64,000 bases of DNA, from positions 292,692 through 356,691 of the forward strand of contig NZ_JAJFZK010000005.1 of NCBI RefSeq assembly GCF_020731355.1, given 5' to 3'. The notes under the pieces were generated by a model. The model was not told the origin of the DNA and did no database searches. It saw nothing but the letters and a program-made list of their open reading frames with translations. The number at the start of each line of letters is the position of its first letter. The first letter of the stretch is position 1. Origin of the DNA: Bacillus sp. REN16 (lineage in GTDB: Bacteria; Bacillota; Bacilli; Bacillales; Bacillaceae_L). A program made the translations under genes and the position numbers. Positions 49,277-57,775 of this stretch are shown here, in pieces.

Positions 49277-49849
49277 TTGAACGGGGGGATTAAGGTTTTA
49301 ATTTTATATGGTATCTTAATATCTTTCATTACCGTTATATTATTTTTGATTCTATTTGCAATGATAATCATTTCTTTCATCAAAAAGAAACCATTTCCCA
49401 AAAAAATGATGATTGCAACGTTGATTGGAGTTATTCTTGTTTCTTCAATTTATATATATGAAACTTCCTTTTTTACATTTAGTGAAATTGATAGGGAATT
49501 CATGCAAAAGGGACCAGGATCTGTAACATCACCCACTGAAAAATATACGGCTAATGCTTATTATGAACTATACGGTGGAGCAGCAGGCGGTGTTAACGTT
49601 TGGGTTGAGATTACATATAATCATGAGAAAAATAAAGTTCAAACTGTTTATTATAGTGATGCAAAAAATAATTTTTCTATGGAATGGTTGGATGAAGAAA
49701 CACTGTACATCCAAAATGACGACCCTGAATATCCAAATTCAAATAGAAGCATCGAATTAAAAATTGGTAAAGAAATTTATCATGAAAATGGTTTGGCTTG
49801 CAAAAGTTTGTTAATGAAAGATGAATATGAGACTTGCTATCAAAACTAA
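49277..49849 (+). CDS. DUF5412-like membrane protein
   Basis: Protein of 190 residues with two N-terminal helices (about 5-33 and 43-60) and an outer domain with DREFMQKGPGSVTSPTEKYTANAYYELYGGAAGG (about 75-108), the layout of DUF5412 proteins. The start is uncertain: TTG 49277 has no upstream ribosome site, while GGGGGG lies inside the first codons, so an altered start codon is possible. Function unknown. Confidence 0.68.
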   Translation: MNGGIKVLILYGILISFITVILFLILFAMIIISFIKKKPFPKKMMIATLIGVILVSSIYIYETSFFTFSEIDREFMQKGPGSVTSPTEKYTANAYYELYGGAAGGVNVWVEITYNHEKNKVQTVYYSDAKNNFSMEWLDEETLYIQNDDPEYPNSNRSIELKIGKEIYHENGLACKSLLMKDEYETCYQN

Positions 49850-49975
49850 TAACTATCATTGTAACCATATTTAGAGATGGTTTGTCCACTAACTGTGCAG
49901 GATAGTGCAAGAAGGATGATATTCAATCTACATTGTCAGTTAAAGATTTACTATTAAAAAGGTGAGGTGGGGTTA

Positions 49976-50251
49976 GTGATCTTTGAAGCGTGGATTTTTT
50001 TCATTGTTTTTATTGTAGGGTTACTGCTGGCTGTTAAAAATAAAAGAATTACAAAATTGGATACATCACTATTCATTGTTACTATGCTCATGTATTACTT
50101 ACTTGCTTATTTGTTTGATAATGAAATGCTAAGTCCATTTATCTTCACTAAGGATAGTTTCATGATTAGCTCTTTAGGAATTATTTTGTTAGTTGGTACT
50201 TTTCTTTTGTTAAGATATGTAATCAATAAATTCAAGGGAATTAGTAGTTAA
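49976..50251 (+). CDS. Small three-helix membrane protein
   Basis: Hydrophobic protein of 91 residues with helices at about 5-22, 34-52 and 65-85; not recognised. I chose GTG 49976, with GAGGTGG six bases upstream; GTG 49967 is inside that site. A terminator follows. Confidence 0.6.
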   Translation: MIFEAWIFFIVFIVGLLLAVKNKRITKLDTSLFIVTMLMYYLLAYLFDNEMLSPFIFTKDSFMISSLGIILLVGTFLLLRYVINKFKGISS

Positions 50252-50268
50252 TATTTAAGTAACGGGCT

Positions 50269-50300
50269 GCGATGCTTCAATTTACGAAGAATCGCTTTTT
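50269..50300 (+). terminator. Rho-independent terminator
   Basis: GCGATGCTTC-AATTTAC-GAAGAATCGC followed by TTTTT (stem with one internal mismatch). Confidence 0.7.
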
Positions 50301-50334
50301 ACTTAAATGAGACGTGAATGATAGGGGGGAGAAT

Positions 50335-50730
50335 TTGAGAAATAGGGGATCGGTTGTAATAGTTGAAAATGACAAAGTTGGTCTAATTCAAAGGATTAAA
50401 GATGGTTCTGTTTATTATGTTTTTCCAGGGGGCGGAATAGAGTATGGAGAAACACCTGAAGAAGCAGCAAAAAGAGAAGCGTTTGAAGAAGTGGGAGTAG
50501 ATGTAAAGGTCAATGAGTGCATCGCAAAAGTTGATTTCAACGGAACTCAATACTTTTTCCTAACTGAAATAATTAATGGAACATTAGGAACTGGACAAGG
50601 TGAAGAGTACACAGACCAAAAGAGAGACAGAGGAACTTATTTACCAATATGGGTAGAAATAGAAAGATTATCAACAATCGATGTAAAACCGAAAGAAGTT
50701 GCTTTAAGAGTCCAATCCTTATTCAAATGA
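50335..50730 (+). CDS. NUDIX hydrolase
   Basis: Hydrolase of nucleoside-diphosphate-linked compounds, 131 residues. The Nudix box reads GGGIEYGETPEEAAKREAFEEVGV, split here by position at about 35-58, and is complete (GX5EX7REUXEEXGU). I chose TTG 50335 with GGGGGGAG a few bases upstream. A second NUDIX gene follows after 14 bases; the two differ in sequence and are probably cotranscribed. Substrate unknown. Confidence 0.88.
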   Translation: MRNRGSVVIVENDKVGLIQRIKDGSVYYVFPGGGIEYGETPEEAAKREAFEEVGVDVKVNECIAKVDFNGTQYFFLTEIINGTLGTGQGEEYTDQKRDRGTYLPIWVEIERLSTIDVKPKEVALRVQSLFK

Positions 50731-50744
50731 CGAGGGGGGAAAAT

Positions 50745-51191
50745 ATGGCTGATTATACAAAAGAAATAAGAACTCTTATAGGAACTAGACCATTAATTTT
50801 GGTTGGTTCTACTATCATTGTTCAGAATGAAAAAAACGAAATTCTATTTCAACATCGTTCTGATACAAAAGAATGGGGTTTGCCAGGTGGGGCAATGGAA
50901 ATTGGTGAAAGTTTAGAAGAAACCGCTGAACGAGAACTGTTTGAGGAAACGGGCTTAAAAGCAAAGGGATTTAAGTTTATAGATATTTTATCAGGGAAAG
51001 ATCTTTACTTTAAATATCCTAACGGTGATGAAGTGTATAACGTTATTTGTGTTTACCTAGCACAAGAAACAAGTGGTGAATTAGCTATGAATGATGGTGA
51101 AAGTTTGGAGTTAAAATATTTCTCCGTAATGGAGTTACCCTCACAACTTGATGAAAGAGCGAAGATCATTATTGAAAAATATTTTATATAG
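50745..51191 (+). CDS. NUDIX hydrolase
   Basis: Second NUDIX hydrolase, 148 residues. The box GGAMEIGESLEETAEREL-FEETG is complete. Its long C-terminal strand region contains FKYPNGDEVYNVICVYLA, as in ADP-ribose/dNTP-hydrolase-like subgroups. I chose ATG 50745, with GAGGGGGG upstream; the longer frame back to 50649 overlaps the first NUDIX gene and has no ribosome site. Confidence 0.9.
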   Translation: MADYTKEIRTLIGTRPLILVGSTIIVQNEKNEILFQHRSDTKEWGLPGGAMEIGESLEETAERELFEETGLKAKGFKFIDILSGKDLYFKYPNGDEVYNVICVYLAQETSGELAMNDGESLELKYFSVMELPSQLDERAKIIIEKYFI

Positions 51192-51241
51192 GTTATTTTT
51201 TTCAAATAACAAGGAAAGTACCTTAAATAGGGGAGATTTTG

Positions 51242-51604
51242 ATGGAGCATTCATTATTGGTAGAACATATTCTTAATCTTGAAAAGCGATTAATGAACTA
51301 TAAATATAAAGATTTTGAGGAACTTCTTACAGATGATTTTTTAGAGTTCGGGAGTTCAGGAAAATCATATGATAAAAATGCACAACTTAATGCGGTTAAA
51401 GAAATTAATACAAACAATTCTATAAAATACACAGTAACAGATTTCAAGATAAAACTGCTAGCTCCAGATGTTTTATTGGCAACTTATCGATCATTCAGAC
51501 ATAACGATAGTAAATATGCTTTACGAAGCTCTATTTGGAAAAAAGACCAAGGTAAATGGCAAATGTCATTCCATCAGGGAACACCTACGTGGCAGGTAAA
51601 TTGA
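51242..51604 (+). CDS. DUF4440/SnoaL-like (NTF2-fold) protein
   Basis: Protein of 120 residues with the cone-shaped NTF2-like layout: LEKRLMNYKYKDFEELLTDDFLEFGSSGKSYDK (about 13-45), then four beta strands ending WQMSFHQGTPT. Such domains are ligand-binding or enzymatic; the role is unknown here. I chose ATG 51242, with GGGGAG six bases upstream. Confidence 0.8.
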   Translation: MEHSLLVEHILNLEKRLMNYKYKDFEELLTDDFLEFGSSGKSYDKNAQLNAVKEINTNNSIKYTVTDFKIKLLAPDVLLATYRSFRHNDSKYALRSSIWKKDQGKWQMSFHQGTPTWQVN

Positions 51605-51642
51605 TAACATATTGTCACAACTTATAAAATTGGGGTGAAAAA

Positions 51643-51879
51643 ATGAGATATAACATAAAAGGAATATGTAAAATTTTTCATGAAGAAGAGGGCTGGGGAT
51701 GGATTTCGATTGAGGGAGAAGATGATGTTTGGGTTCACTTCAGTAGTATTCAAATGGATGGGTTTAGATCACTTACCACTGGTGAAGCTATATTATTTGA
51801 TCTGGAGGAAAACCAAAGTTTAGAAGAACAATCACGGCGAGCTGTAAATGTTAGGAAAATTGTAAATAAGTTCACCTAA
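51643..51879 (+). CDS. Divergent cold-shock-domain protein
   Basis: Protein of 78 residues. EGWGWISIEGEDDVWVHFSS-IQMDGFRSLTTGEAILFDLEE aligns with the CspB pattern KGFGFIxVEGxDDVFVHFSAIQxxGFKxLxEGQxVxFxV. The RNP1 aromatic residues are Trp instead of Phe (GWGWI) and RNP2 is VWVHF. It should bind single-stranded nucleic acid, but the first strand (MRYNIKGICKIFHEEE) is unlike Csp proteins. Followed by a terminator. Confidence 0.8.
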   Translation: MRYNIKGICKIFHEEEGWGWISIEGEDDVWVHFSSIQMDGFRSLTTGEAILFDLEENQSLEEQSRRAVNVRKIVNKFT

Positions 51880-51884
51880 CTGGG

Positions 51885-51913
51885 GCGTTTCTGTAATATG
51901 CAGAACGCTTTTT
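51885..51913 (+). terminator. Rho-independent terminator
   Basis: GCGTTTCTG-TAATATG-CAGAACGC followed by TTTTTC. Confidence 0.82.
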
Positions 51914-51930
51914 CACTTGCGAAAATAATC

Positions 51931-51948
51931 GGGTGCTATTGTTAAACA
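51931..51948. repeat. 18-bp dispersed repeat, copy 1
   Basis: GGGTGCTATTGTTAAACA is identical to 63245-63262. Both lie in intergenic sequence without an open frame. Confidence 0.75.
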
Positions 51949-52035
51949 AGACAGTCTTTTCTTGTGCTAACAGGCAGTAGAGTTGAAAACGGATTATAAG
52001 ATATCTTGATTTGAAACTAATAAAGGGGTAATTAG

Positions 52036-52425
52036 ATGAAGAAGGTTGGATTTATACTAGGAATTGTAATTGTTATTATTGGTGTGTTCATATTTGTAAA
52101 TAAATTATACTATCCCTTTCTTCCAATAGAGAATTTATCAGCAAAAGAAGCAATTGGTAAACTAAAAAAATCGGATAGTAAAATAGCTGAAATTGCAGTA
52201 GAAGGGGATTTTATTTGGTATATCACAAGAAGTGAAAATGAAGGTATTTCGATTGCTGATGAAAATATTAAACAAATGGTTGTCTCAAATGTATGGGAAT
52301 TTAAAGAAAAAGATGGTGCTGGTCTGTTCTTTGAAAAAGACGGAAAAAGATTAATTGCCACCACTCAAATGTGGACTAAAAATTATGTTCTCGTTAAAAT
52401 TCCGAGTAATTTTAAAAAATCTTGA
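52036..52425 (+). CDS. Hypothetical membrane-anchored protein
   Basis: Protein of 129 residues with one N-terminal helix (about 4-23) and a soluble outer domain (KLKKSDSKIAEIAVEGDFIWYITR at about 42-65). No family recognised. AAGGGG precedes the ATG. Confidence 0.7.
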   Translation: MKKVGFILGIVIVIIGVFIFVNKLYYPFLPIENLSAKEAIGKLKKSDSKIAEIAVEGDFIWYITRSENEGISIADENIKQMVVSNVWEFKEKDGAGLFFEKDGKRLIATTQMWTKNYVLVKIPSNFKKS

Positions 52426-52621
52426 GAGTTTATTTATTAAGTTAACGCGTGAGTATGTAAAGTAAAACAACAATGCGTAGAATAAGCTTGAACTTCAAAC
52501 AGTTTTTTTAAGGGATGCAGTGTACCGAATTATTGTTTTAGGAATACATGTAATGCATTTTATCTTCAAGTTTATGGTAAAATTAGGTTATTACGATTCT
52601 TTTGGTAAAGAAGGTAACAGG

Positions 52622-53437
52622 GTGGAGTTCTTAACTGAAAAATTATTATTTATAGGTTTGTTTATTTTTATCATCCATTCGATAGAAACACTAGCTTATG
52701 CTGTGAGATTATCGGGTGCAAGAGTTAAAATGATAGCCTCAGCTTTATCGCTTTTTAACATAATGGTGATCGTTTCAAGATTGGCGAATATGATGCAACA
52801 ACCATTCACTGGGAGTTTAATTGATAATGCTCCAAATGAGAACGCTTTGGAGTTTGTTGAAACTCAATTTCGTATTCTCATAGGTGCATCAACGGCTGGA
52901 ACAATATTTGGGATCATTCTGCTTCCAACCTTTATCGCTTTATTTTCAAGAGCAATCATACATTTATCAGAGGAAAGAGGTTCTGTACCTTTATTATTGA
53001 AACGGATATTTTCTTTTCAGTACATAAAGCGTGCCATAACACATTTTAGTCTACCTAAGTTTACATATTTAAAGGATACAAGAGTTAAAGATATGCCCAT
53101 TAGATTATTTTTTATCAATATGGTCATTACGGCCATCTATACAATAGGTGTTTTATCTGCACTATATGCTGCTTTATTGGCTCCGGAAAGAGCTTCAACC
53201 GCAATTATGGCATCAGGTTTAATAAATGGGATCGCAACAATACTTTTGGTTATCTTTATAGATCCCAAATTATCTGTAATCGCGGATGATGTTGTTAATC
53301 AACGGGGGAGTTACAATAAACTTAAAAGTATGTCGTTAATGATGGTAACTTCAAGGTTGTTTGGTACAATACTCGCCCAATTTTTATTCGTTTTGGGAGC
53401 TAGATATATAGCTTGGTTTACAAAATTTATCGTGTAA
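52622..53437 (+). CDS. amj: Lipid II flippase, Amj family
   Basis: Polytopic membrane protein that can replace MurJ in flipping lipid II in B. subtilis. LFIFIIHSIETLAYAVRLSGARVKMIASALSLFNIMVIVSRLANMMQ (about 9-55) is the Amj/DUF2837 signature, and the C-terminal VTSRLFGTILAQ also fits. I chose GTG 52622 (271 codons, about the known size), with GAAGGT seven bases upstream; the frame extends to GTG 52520, which also has a plausible AAGGGA site and would add 34 residues. Confidence 0.88.
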   Translation: MEFLTEKLLFIGLFIFIIHSIETLAYAVRLSGARVKMIASALSLFNIMVIVSRLANMMQQPFTGSLIDNAPNENALEFVETQFRILIGASTAGTIFGIILLPTFIALFSRAIIHLSEERGSVPLLLKRIFSFQYIKRAITHFSLPKFTYLKDTRVKDMPIRLFFINMVITAIYTIGVLSALYAALLAPERASTAIMASGLINGIATILLVIFIDPKLSVIADDVVNQRGSYNKLKSMSLMMVTSRLFGTILAQFLFVLGARYIAWFTKFIV

Positions 53438-53449
53438 ATGATATTCAAA

Positions 53450-53478
53450 GGCTGCTTTCATTCAAAGTAGCCATTTTT
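53450..53478 (+). terminator. Rho-independent terminator after amj
   Basis: GGCTGCTTT-CATTC-AAAGTAGCC followed by ATTTTT. Confidence 0.82.
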
Positions 53479-53557
53479 AGTAGGTGTAGTACTGACAAGG
53501 TAGAATTCAACTAACGAGTCGTATTGATCCATCAACCATTTTTGGGGTGATTTTATA

Positions 53558-53833
53558 ATGAATGAGCCAAAGAGGACGGGTGACTTTGATTATAAATCTA
53601 TAATGTTACTTCAAATATTCGCTACATTGCTTGCCCTAATTATATTTGTGTACCTCACCATTTCGGACAATATGCTTGTTGCTCCATTCTTTTTTATGTC
53701 ACTAAGCCTATGTTTTTTTATAAGCGGTTTTCGATTGTATAAGAAAAATCGAATTGTTGCTCAAAAATTTATGTTCTATATTGTTGGAATTGTTTTGTTT
53801 ATTATTGCCCTTCAAGATTTATTTCATTTATGA
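53558..53833 (+). CDS. Small membrane protein (DUF3953-like)
   Basis: Protein of 91 residues with three helices (about 15-35, 40-58, 68-86) and the loop FRLYKKNRIVAQKF between the last two, resembling DUF3953 proteins. GGGGTGA precedes the ATG. Function unknown. Confidence 0.65.
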   Translation: MNEPKRTGDFDYKSIMLLQIFATLLALIIFVYLTISDNMLVAPFFFMSLSLCFFISGFRLYKKNRIVAQKFMFYIVGIVLFIIALQDLFHL

Positions 53834-53870
53834 TTCTATTAAATGACTCTAAGAAATAAGGGATTGGGGG

Positions 53871-54137
53871 ATGACTGTGAAAGGGTTAAAGTGGATTAGT
53901 GCATTGACATCTGTATTCGGGATTATCTTCATAATATATGGCTGGACGCAATCTTGGGATTTTAGTGCGCATACAACAGAATTTGAAACGATGTTGCTTA
54001 TACGGACTGTTAGGACTTATGTATTTATTATAGGTGGATTGGTTTTATTAGTCGTAAGTATTTCATTAAGATTTATACATGCACATTTAAGATCATTGGA
54101 AAGTAAACTTTTTGAATTAGAAATAAAAAGAAAGTAG
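53871..54137 (+). CDS. Small two-helix membrane protein
   Basis: Protein of 88 residues, helices at about 7-24 and 46-66, with a basic amphipathic C-terminal tail (RSLESKLFELEIKRK) that could form a coiled coil. Not recognised. GTG 53877 is an alternative start, as GGGGG lies immediately before the ATG. Confidence 0.6.
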   Translation: MTVKGLKWISALTSVFGIIFIIYGWTQSWDFSAHTTEFETMLLIRTVRTYVFIIGGLVLLVVSISLRFIHAHLRSLESKLFELEIKRK

Positions 54138-54299
54138 AAAGGTTAGATCTATATTTCTTTTTCTTCTACGATGAAGGATTTTTAGATTTTAAGTCGAATG
54201 GTTAAATAAGTATATATATTTGGAGGTTGCAGATTTGTTACTTTATTTTTGATATATCATCTGCCTGATAATTAAAAAATAATTAAGGAGATGATATTG

Positions 54300-54713
54300 A
54301 TGATATACAAAAATTGTTTAAATGATATTTCGTCTGACATGTTGAATGGTTTTTTTGTGGATTGGCCGAATCCTCCAAGTCTGCAAACGCACTTAAAACT
54401 CTTAAAAAATAGTAGTAAGGTAGTCATTGCGTTAGACGAAAATATGAATCAAGTAGTTGGATTTATCACTGCAGTCAGTGATGGTGTTCTTTCAGCCTAC
54501 ATTCCGTTCCTTGAAGTTTTGCCGGAGTATAAAAATAAAGGGATTGGCAAGGAACTCGTAAAACGAATGTTAAAAGAACTAGATGATATTTATATGATAG
54601 ATTTGTGTTGTGATGATGACTTAGTTCCTTATTATGAGAAGATTGGAATGTTCAGATCAAATGGAATGCTCGTAAGAAATTACGAAATGCAATCGGGTAT
54701 TTCAACTAAATAA
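54300..54713 (+). CDS. GNAT-family N-acetyltransferase
   Basis: Acetyltransferase of 137 residues. The acetyl-CoA-binding motif A reads LEVLPEYKNKGIGKELVKRML (EYKNKGIG as the Q/RxxGxG/A loop), followed by the YYEKIGMF motif near the end. I chose ATG 54300, with AAGGAG nine bases upstream. Substrate unknown. A terminator follows. Confidence 0.87.
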   Translation: MIYKNCLNDISSDMLNGFFVDWPNPPSLQTHLKLLKNSSKVVIALDENMNQVVGFITAVSDGVLSAYIPFLEVLPEYKNKGIGKELVKRMLKELDDIYMIDLCCDDDLVPYYEKIGMFRSNGMLVRNYEMQSGISTK

Positions 54714-54728
54714 TTCACCAATTTCATA

Positions 54729-54751
54729 AAGCTGCTTCGACGGCTTTTTTT
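54729..54751 (+). terminator. Rho-independent terminator
   Basis: AAGCTG-CTTCGA-CGGCTT followed by TTTTTT. Confidence 0.7.
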
Positions 54752-54788
54752 ATGCAGCAGAGGCTTAGATTTTTGAGTGGAGGGGCAA

Positions 54789-55286
54789 ATGGATAATTAT
54801 AAATTTGATGAATTTATTAAAATTGCAAAACAGCTAAATGAGATTGATATTATTCCAATGCTAATGGGTTCTGTTGGTTTAGAGGTCATTACAGGAAAGA
54901 GTTGGGATGCTCAGGACTTAGATATTCATGTGCCTGGTGATGAAAGAGGGTGGGAAGTGCCACCCGAATTATCCATTCATAACTGGAATGAGATTGTGAT
55001 TATCATGAATGCAATGGACTATATCTTAATTGATTTGCATGAACATGAGTTTTCAAGGGAAGAACTATCTGTTGAGTTTGGTATTATTGACACTTTACCG
55101 AATTTCGCTGGGGTGAAATTGGAGGATTTGGAATTACATCAGTTCAGGGATGTGAAGTATTATTTACCAAATGTTGAACAATATTTAGCGATTTACAAGG
55201 CATCTTCTAAAGACAGTTACCGTGCCGAAAATAATAACAATAAAGATATTCGAAAAATAGACTTCTTAAAAAGTATTGTAAAATAG
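54789..55286 (+). CDS. Nucleotidyltransferase-like protein, uncharacterised
   Basis: Soluble protein of 165 residues. MLMGSVGLEVITGKSWDAQDLDIHVPGD (about 23-50) follows the GS...DxD layout of the minimal nucleotidyltransferase fold, so Asp residues in DLDIH may bind metal. The C-terminal half (VEQYLAIYKASSKDSYR) fits the helical part of such proteins. A true enzymatic role is unproven. GGAGGGG precedes the ATG. Confidence 0.65.
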   Translation: MDNYKFDEFIKIAKQLNEIDIIPMLMGSVGLEVITGKSWDAQDLDIHVPGDERGWEVPPELSIHNWNEIVIIMNAMDYILIDLHEHEFSREELSVEFGIIDTLPNFAGVKLEDLELHQFRDVKYYLPNVEQYLAIYKASSKDSYRAENNNNKDIRKIDFLKSIVK

Positions 55287-55311
55287 ATTAAGAAACAAAA
55301 AGGAGTATCAT

Positions 55312-55584
55312 ATGTGCAGAAACATTAGAACGTTATATAACTTTGATCCGCCAGCTACCGATGAAGAAATTCATGCAGCATCTTTACAATACGTTAGAAA
55401 GATAACAGGCTTTAATAAGCCATCTAAGATTAACGAAGAGGCATTTAATCAAGCGATCAATGAAATCGCTTTGGTGACCGGAAATTTATTGAACAGTTTG
55501 GAGACCAGTGCTGAGCCTCGAAATCGTGAGGTGGAAGCTGAGCGCGCACGGATTCGATCATCTAAAAGATTTGGTCAAAATTAA
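55312..55584 (+). CDS. DUF2277-family protein
   Basis: Protein of 90 residues. MCRNIRTLYNFDPPATDEEI, then ASLQYVRKITGFNKPSKINEEAF, are the conserved DUF2277 blocks. It is all-helical and soluble with a basic C terminus. Function unknown. GGAG precedes the ATG. Confidence 0.9.
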   Translation: MCRNIRTLYNFDPPATDEEIHAASLQYVRKITGFNKPSKINEEAFNQAINEIALVTGNLLNSLETSAEPRNREVEAERARIRSSKRFGQN

Positions 55585-55606
55585 GCATTTCGCCCCAACA
55601 AGCAAA

Positions 55607-55625
55607 CCCTCCTTTTTTAGGAGGG
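55607..55625. terminator. Weak hairpin between convergent genes
   Basis: CCCTCC-TTTTTTA-GGAGGG lies between the DUF2277 stop and the minus-strand LysM gene. The T run is in the loop rather than after the stem, so strength is doubtful. Confidence 0.4.
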
Positions 55626-55632
55626 CAGCTCA

Positions 55633-56349
55633 TTAAAACATGTCCGGATACAGTAGCACCATGGCATCGGAAATGGTATCTGCCATCGCCCGTGCCTGTT
55701 TTTCAATCTCGTCATACACGTCAATGTCTTTTTGAAACTCCTTATTGATCATAAAGAGGGCTTCCTGTTTCGTTAAGGCAAGGTGTTCATAGAACATTTG
55801 TCTAAAAGTATCTTCCGAAATATATGGATTGCCGCTACTTAGGAATTTCGCAATTTCATCCGCATTTCGATACCATTTCTGTTCAGCTTCCATTGCCGCT
55901 TTTTGGTCCCCTGCTAAGGCAGCTTTTACAAGGTCTGCCGCAATCAATAGATGCTCCTTAATTAGATTTCCATACGCAGCCGCAGCCTCGTCACCATATA
56001 ATCGACGAACCATATTCCCCATGTCCGTTGCGTTTCGTAGTAATCGTTTAAGTACAAATTCAATATCAGGGAGCTTAAAAATAAGACTAATAATCGCCAT
56101 CCTTGTCCATGCCACATGCTCCTCCCACAGGCTGCGCATATCATTTCGATAATCAACCTCAGCCTGGCTAATGCGACGATCCTTTTTTAAGGGGGAATTC
56201 GGTACCATAATATGCTCCCCTACCCGTAAAAAATAAGGATTTACCCCCGGATTTGCTGCGAAAATTTCTTTAACGGTGGTCTCGTATGCCCGCGCCAAAT
56301 GCCAAAGACTATCCCCTGGTTGGATGGAATGTGTGTAAAAACGATTCAA
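55633..56349 (-). CDS. LysM protein with helical-bundle domain (DUF2935-like)
   Basis: Protein of 238 residues. A LysM domain sits at the very N terminus (YTHSIQPGDSLWHLARAYETT ... ANPGVNPYFLRVGEHIMVP) without a signal peptide. The rest is an all-alpha domain (LWEEHVAWTRMAIISLIF ... FYEHLALTKQEALFMINKEF), like the helical repeats often labelled acetylglutamate kinase by mistake in Bacillus genomes. Lack of a signal peptide and a LysM suggest a spore-coat or mother-cell location, as for SafA-type proteins; this is inference. Confidence 0.78.
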   Translation of the reverse strand: MNRFYTHSIQPGDSLWHLARAYETTVKEIFAANPGVNPYFLRVGEHIMVPNSPLKKDRRISQAEVDYRNDMRSLWEEHVAWTRMAIISLIFKLPDIEFVLKRLLRNATDMGNMVRRLYGDEAAAAYGNLIKEHLLIAADLVKAALAGDQKAAMEAEQKWYRNADEIAKFLSSGNPYISEDTFRQMFYEHLALTKQEALFMINKEFQKDIDVYDEIEKQARAMADTISDAMVLLYPDMF

Positions 56350-56491
56350 TGTTGGACACCTCTTTCAAATACAATTTTGTTCATTAGGATATTCATGCTA
56401 AACAAAGTAGGTGAATGTCTTATTAAATTCAAAAAGGGGATTGGATAGATTTGGAGAATTAAATATACAAAGCTTTTGAGGAGGAGAAGAA

Positions 56492-56563
56492 TTGCTGGAA
56501 CTATCCCCAACCCCATACGGAATCTATGGAGTAGTCTATCAGAATAACTTGATTGCTGCTTAA
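56492..56563 (+). CDS. Possible 23-residue small ORF or truncated gene start
   Basis: TTG 56492 has a very strong ribosome site (GAGGAGGAG, 6-8 bases upstream) and opens 23 codons (MLELSPTPYGIYGVVYQNNL..). The site is too good for chance, yet the peptide is short and not recognised, so it may be the surviving start of a deleted gene. It ends 37 bp before pepE-like. Confidence 0.35.
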   Translation: MLELSPTPYGIYGVVYQNNLIAA

Positions 56564-56600
56564 AAAAAATTTAGTACTTTACAAGAAAAGGAATGAAGAG

Positions 56601-57296
56601 ATGAGACAAATCATTGCAATGGGTGGAGGGGGCTTTTCGATGGAGCCCGATAATTTGTTACTGGATCAATACATTTTAGCTCAAGTAAATAAAGATACGC
56701 CAAAAGTATGTTTTGTTCCAACGGCCAGTGGGGATCAAACCAACTATATCGAAAGATTTTATAAGGCTTTTCATACGCTTCCTTGCGAACCAACCCACTT
56801 ATCCTTGTTTGAGCCTAATTTCGAGAATTTGGAAACGTATGTGCTGGAGCAGGATGTGGTTTATGTCGGCGGGGGAAACACCCGAAATATGCTTCTTTTA
56901 TGGAAGGAATGGGGATTAGATACAATCCTAAAAAAAGCATATGAACATGGGAGTATCCTAGCTGGCCTTAGCGCTGGTTCGATATGTTGGTTTGAGGAAG
57001 GTTTAACAGATCCGTTAAATGCCCCATTATATAAATTAGACTGTTTAGGCTTGTTGGACGGAAGTAATTGCCCGCATTATGATGGAGAGAATAAAAGAAG
57101 ACCTTCCTATCACCAACTCATTTTAGAAGGGAAAATAAAGGAAGGCTATGGTGTTGATGATGGTGCTGCCCTTCATTTTGTAAATGAAACACTCTCAAAA
57201 TCGGTTAGTTCCAGACCAAATGCAAAGTCCTATTTGGTTAAAAACGCACATGATCAAATTGTAGAAGAAGAAATGAAGACCATATACTTAAAATAA
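56601..57296 (+). CDS. Peptidase E, S51 family
   Basis: Cytoplasmic serine dipeptidase-like enzyme (Asp-X dipeptides in the E. coli model), 231 residues. The nucleophile Ser is in AGLSAGSICWF, with VYVGGGNTRNMLLLWKEWG and the C-terminal GVDDGAALHFV block. I chose ATG 56601, with AAGGAATGAAG upstream; the frame extends to 56553 with a basic stretch that has no ribosome site. Confidence 0.9.
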   Translation: MRQIIAMGGGGFSMEPDNLLLDQYILAQVNKDTPKVCFVPTASGDQTNYIERFYKAFHTLPCEPTHLSLFEPNFENLETYVLEQDVVYVGGGNTRNMLLLWKEWGLDTILKKAYEHGSILAGLSAGSICWFEEGLTDPLNAPLYKLDCLGLLDGSNCPHYDGENKRRPSYHQLILEGKIKEGYGVDDGAALHFVNETLSKSVSSRPNAKSYLVKNAHDQIVEEEMKTIYLK

Positions 57297-57324
57297 ACGG
57301 AGCTTTATCAGTTTGGAGATCCAC

Positions 57325-57350
57325 GGGGACTGTCCCTCTGGACCTCCTCT
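57325..57350. repeat. Short GGGAC-type dispersed element, copy 5
   Basis: CCACGGGGACTGTCCCTCTG followed by GACCTC has a GGGAC/GTCCC inverted repeat and lies between convergent genes. Confidence 0.45.
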
Positions 57351-57352
57351 GG

Positions 57353-57775
57353 TTAATTTCTTTCGGGGGGATTATACGTTACACATGTACCAGCTACGAA
57401 GTCATGGATTGCTCTTTTGTCTTCCCGGACGGCCACCATTACTACACTTACAATAAATCCGATTCCTAGCGTCAAGGCATAAATTAACCCTGCTACTACA
57501 ATCCGAAGCAGCATATTCCCAATGTGTAATTTTTCACCATCAACCCTAGCAATTCGAATCCCGCATAGCCTTTTTCCAACTGTATACCCGTACCAAAGGA
57601 GTGGCAGGCTAAGAACGTATAAGAATTCTAGAATGCCAGATTGCCAAGAATCATCATCTATCGGAAAGTTAAAAATGAGTGAAAGCAGAAAAATGGCAAC
57701 AAAAACGACAAAACCATCAATAATTGAAGCACCCAGACGAATCCAAAATCCAGCTGGTTCAAAATCACTCTGCAT
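57353..57775 (-). CDS. RDD-family membrane protein
   Basis: Membrane protein of 140 residues with three helices. FWIRLGASIIDGFVV has the Arg and Asp of the RDD signature, and the later Asp is in KRAIHDFVAGTCVTY. The RDD role is not established; some members are linked to ion or osmolyte exchange. GGAGGTG precedes the start on the minus strand. Confidence 0.9.
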   Translation of the reverse strand: MQSDFEPAGFWIRLGASIIDGFVVFVAIFLLSLIFNFPIDDDSWQSGILEFLYVLSLPLLWYGYTVGKRLCGIRIARVDGEKLHIGNMLLRIVVAGLIYALTLGIGFIVSVVMVAVREDKRAIHDFVAGTCVTYNPPERN

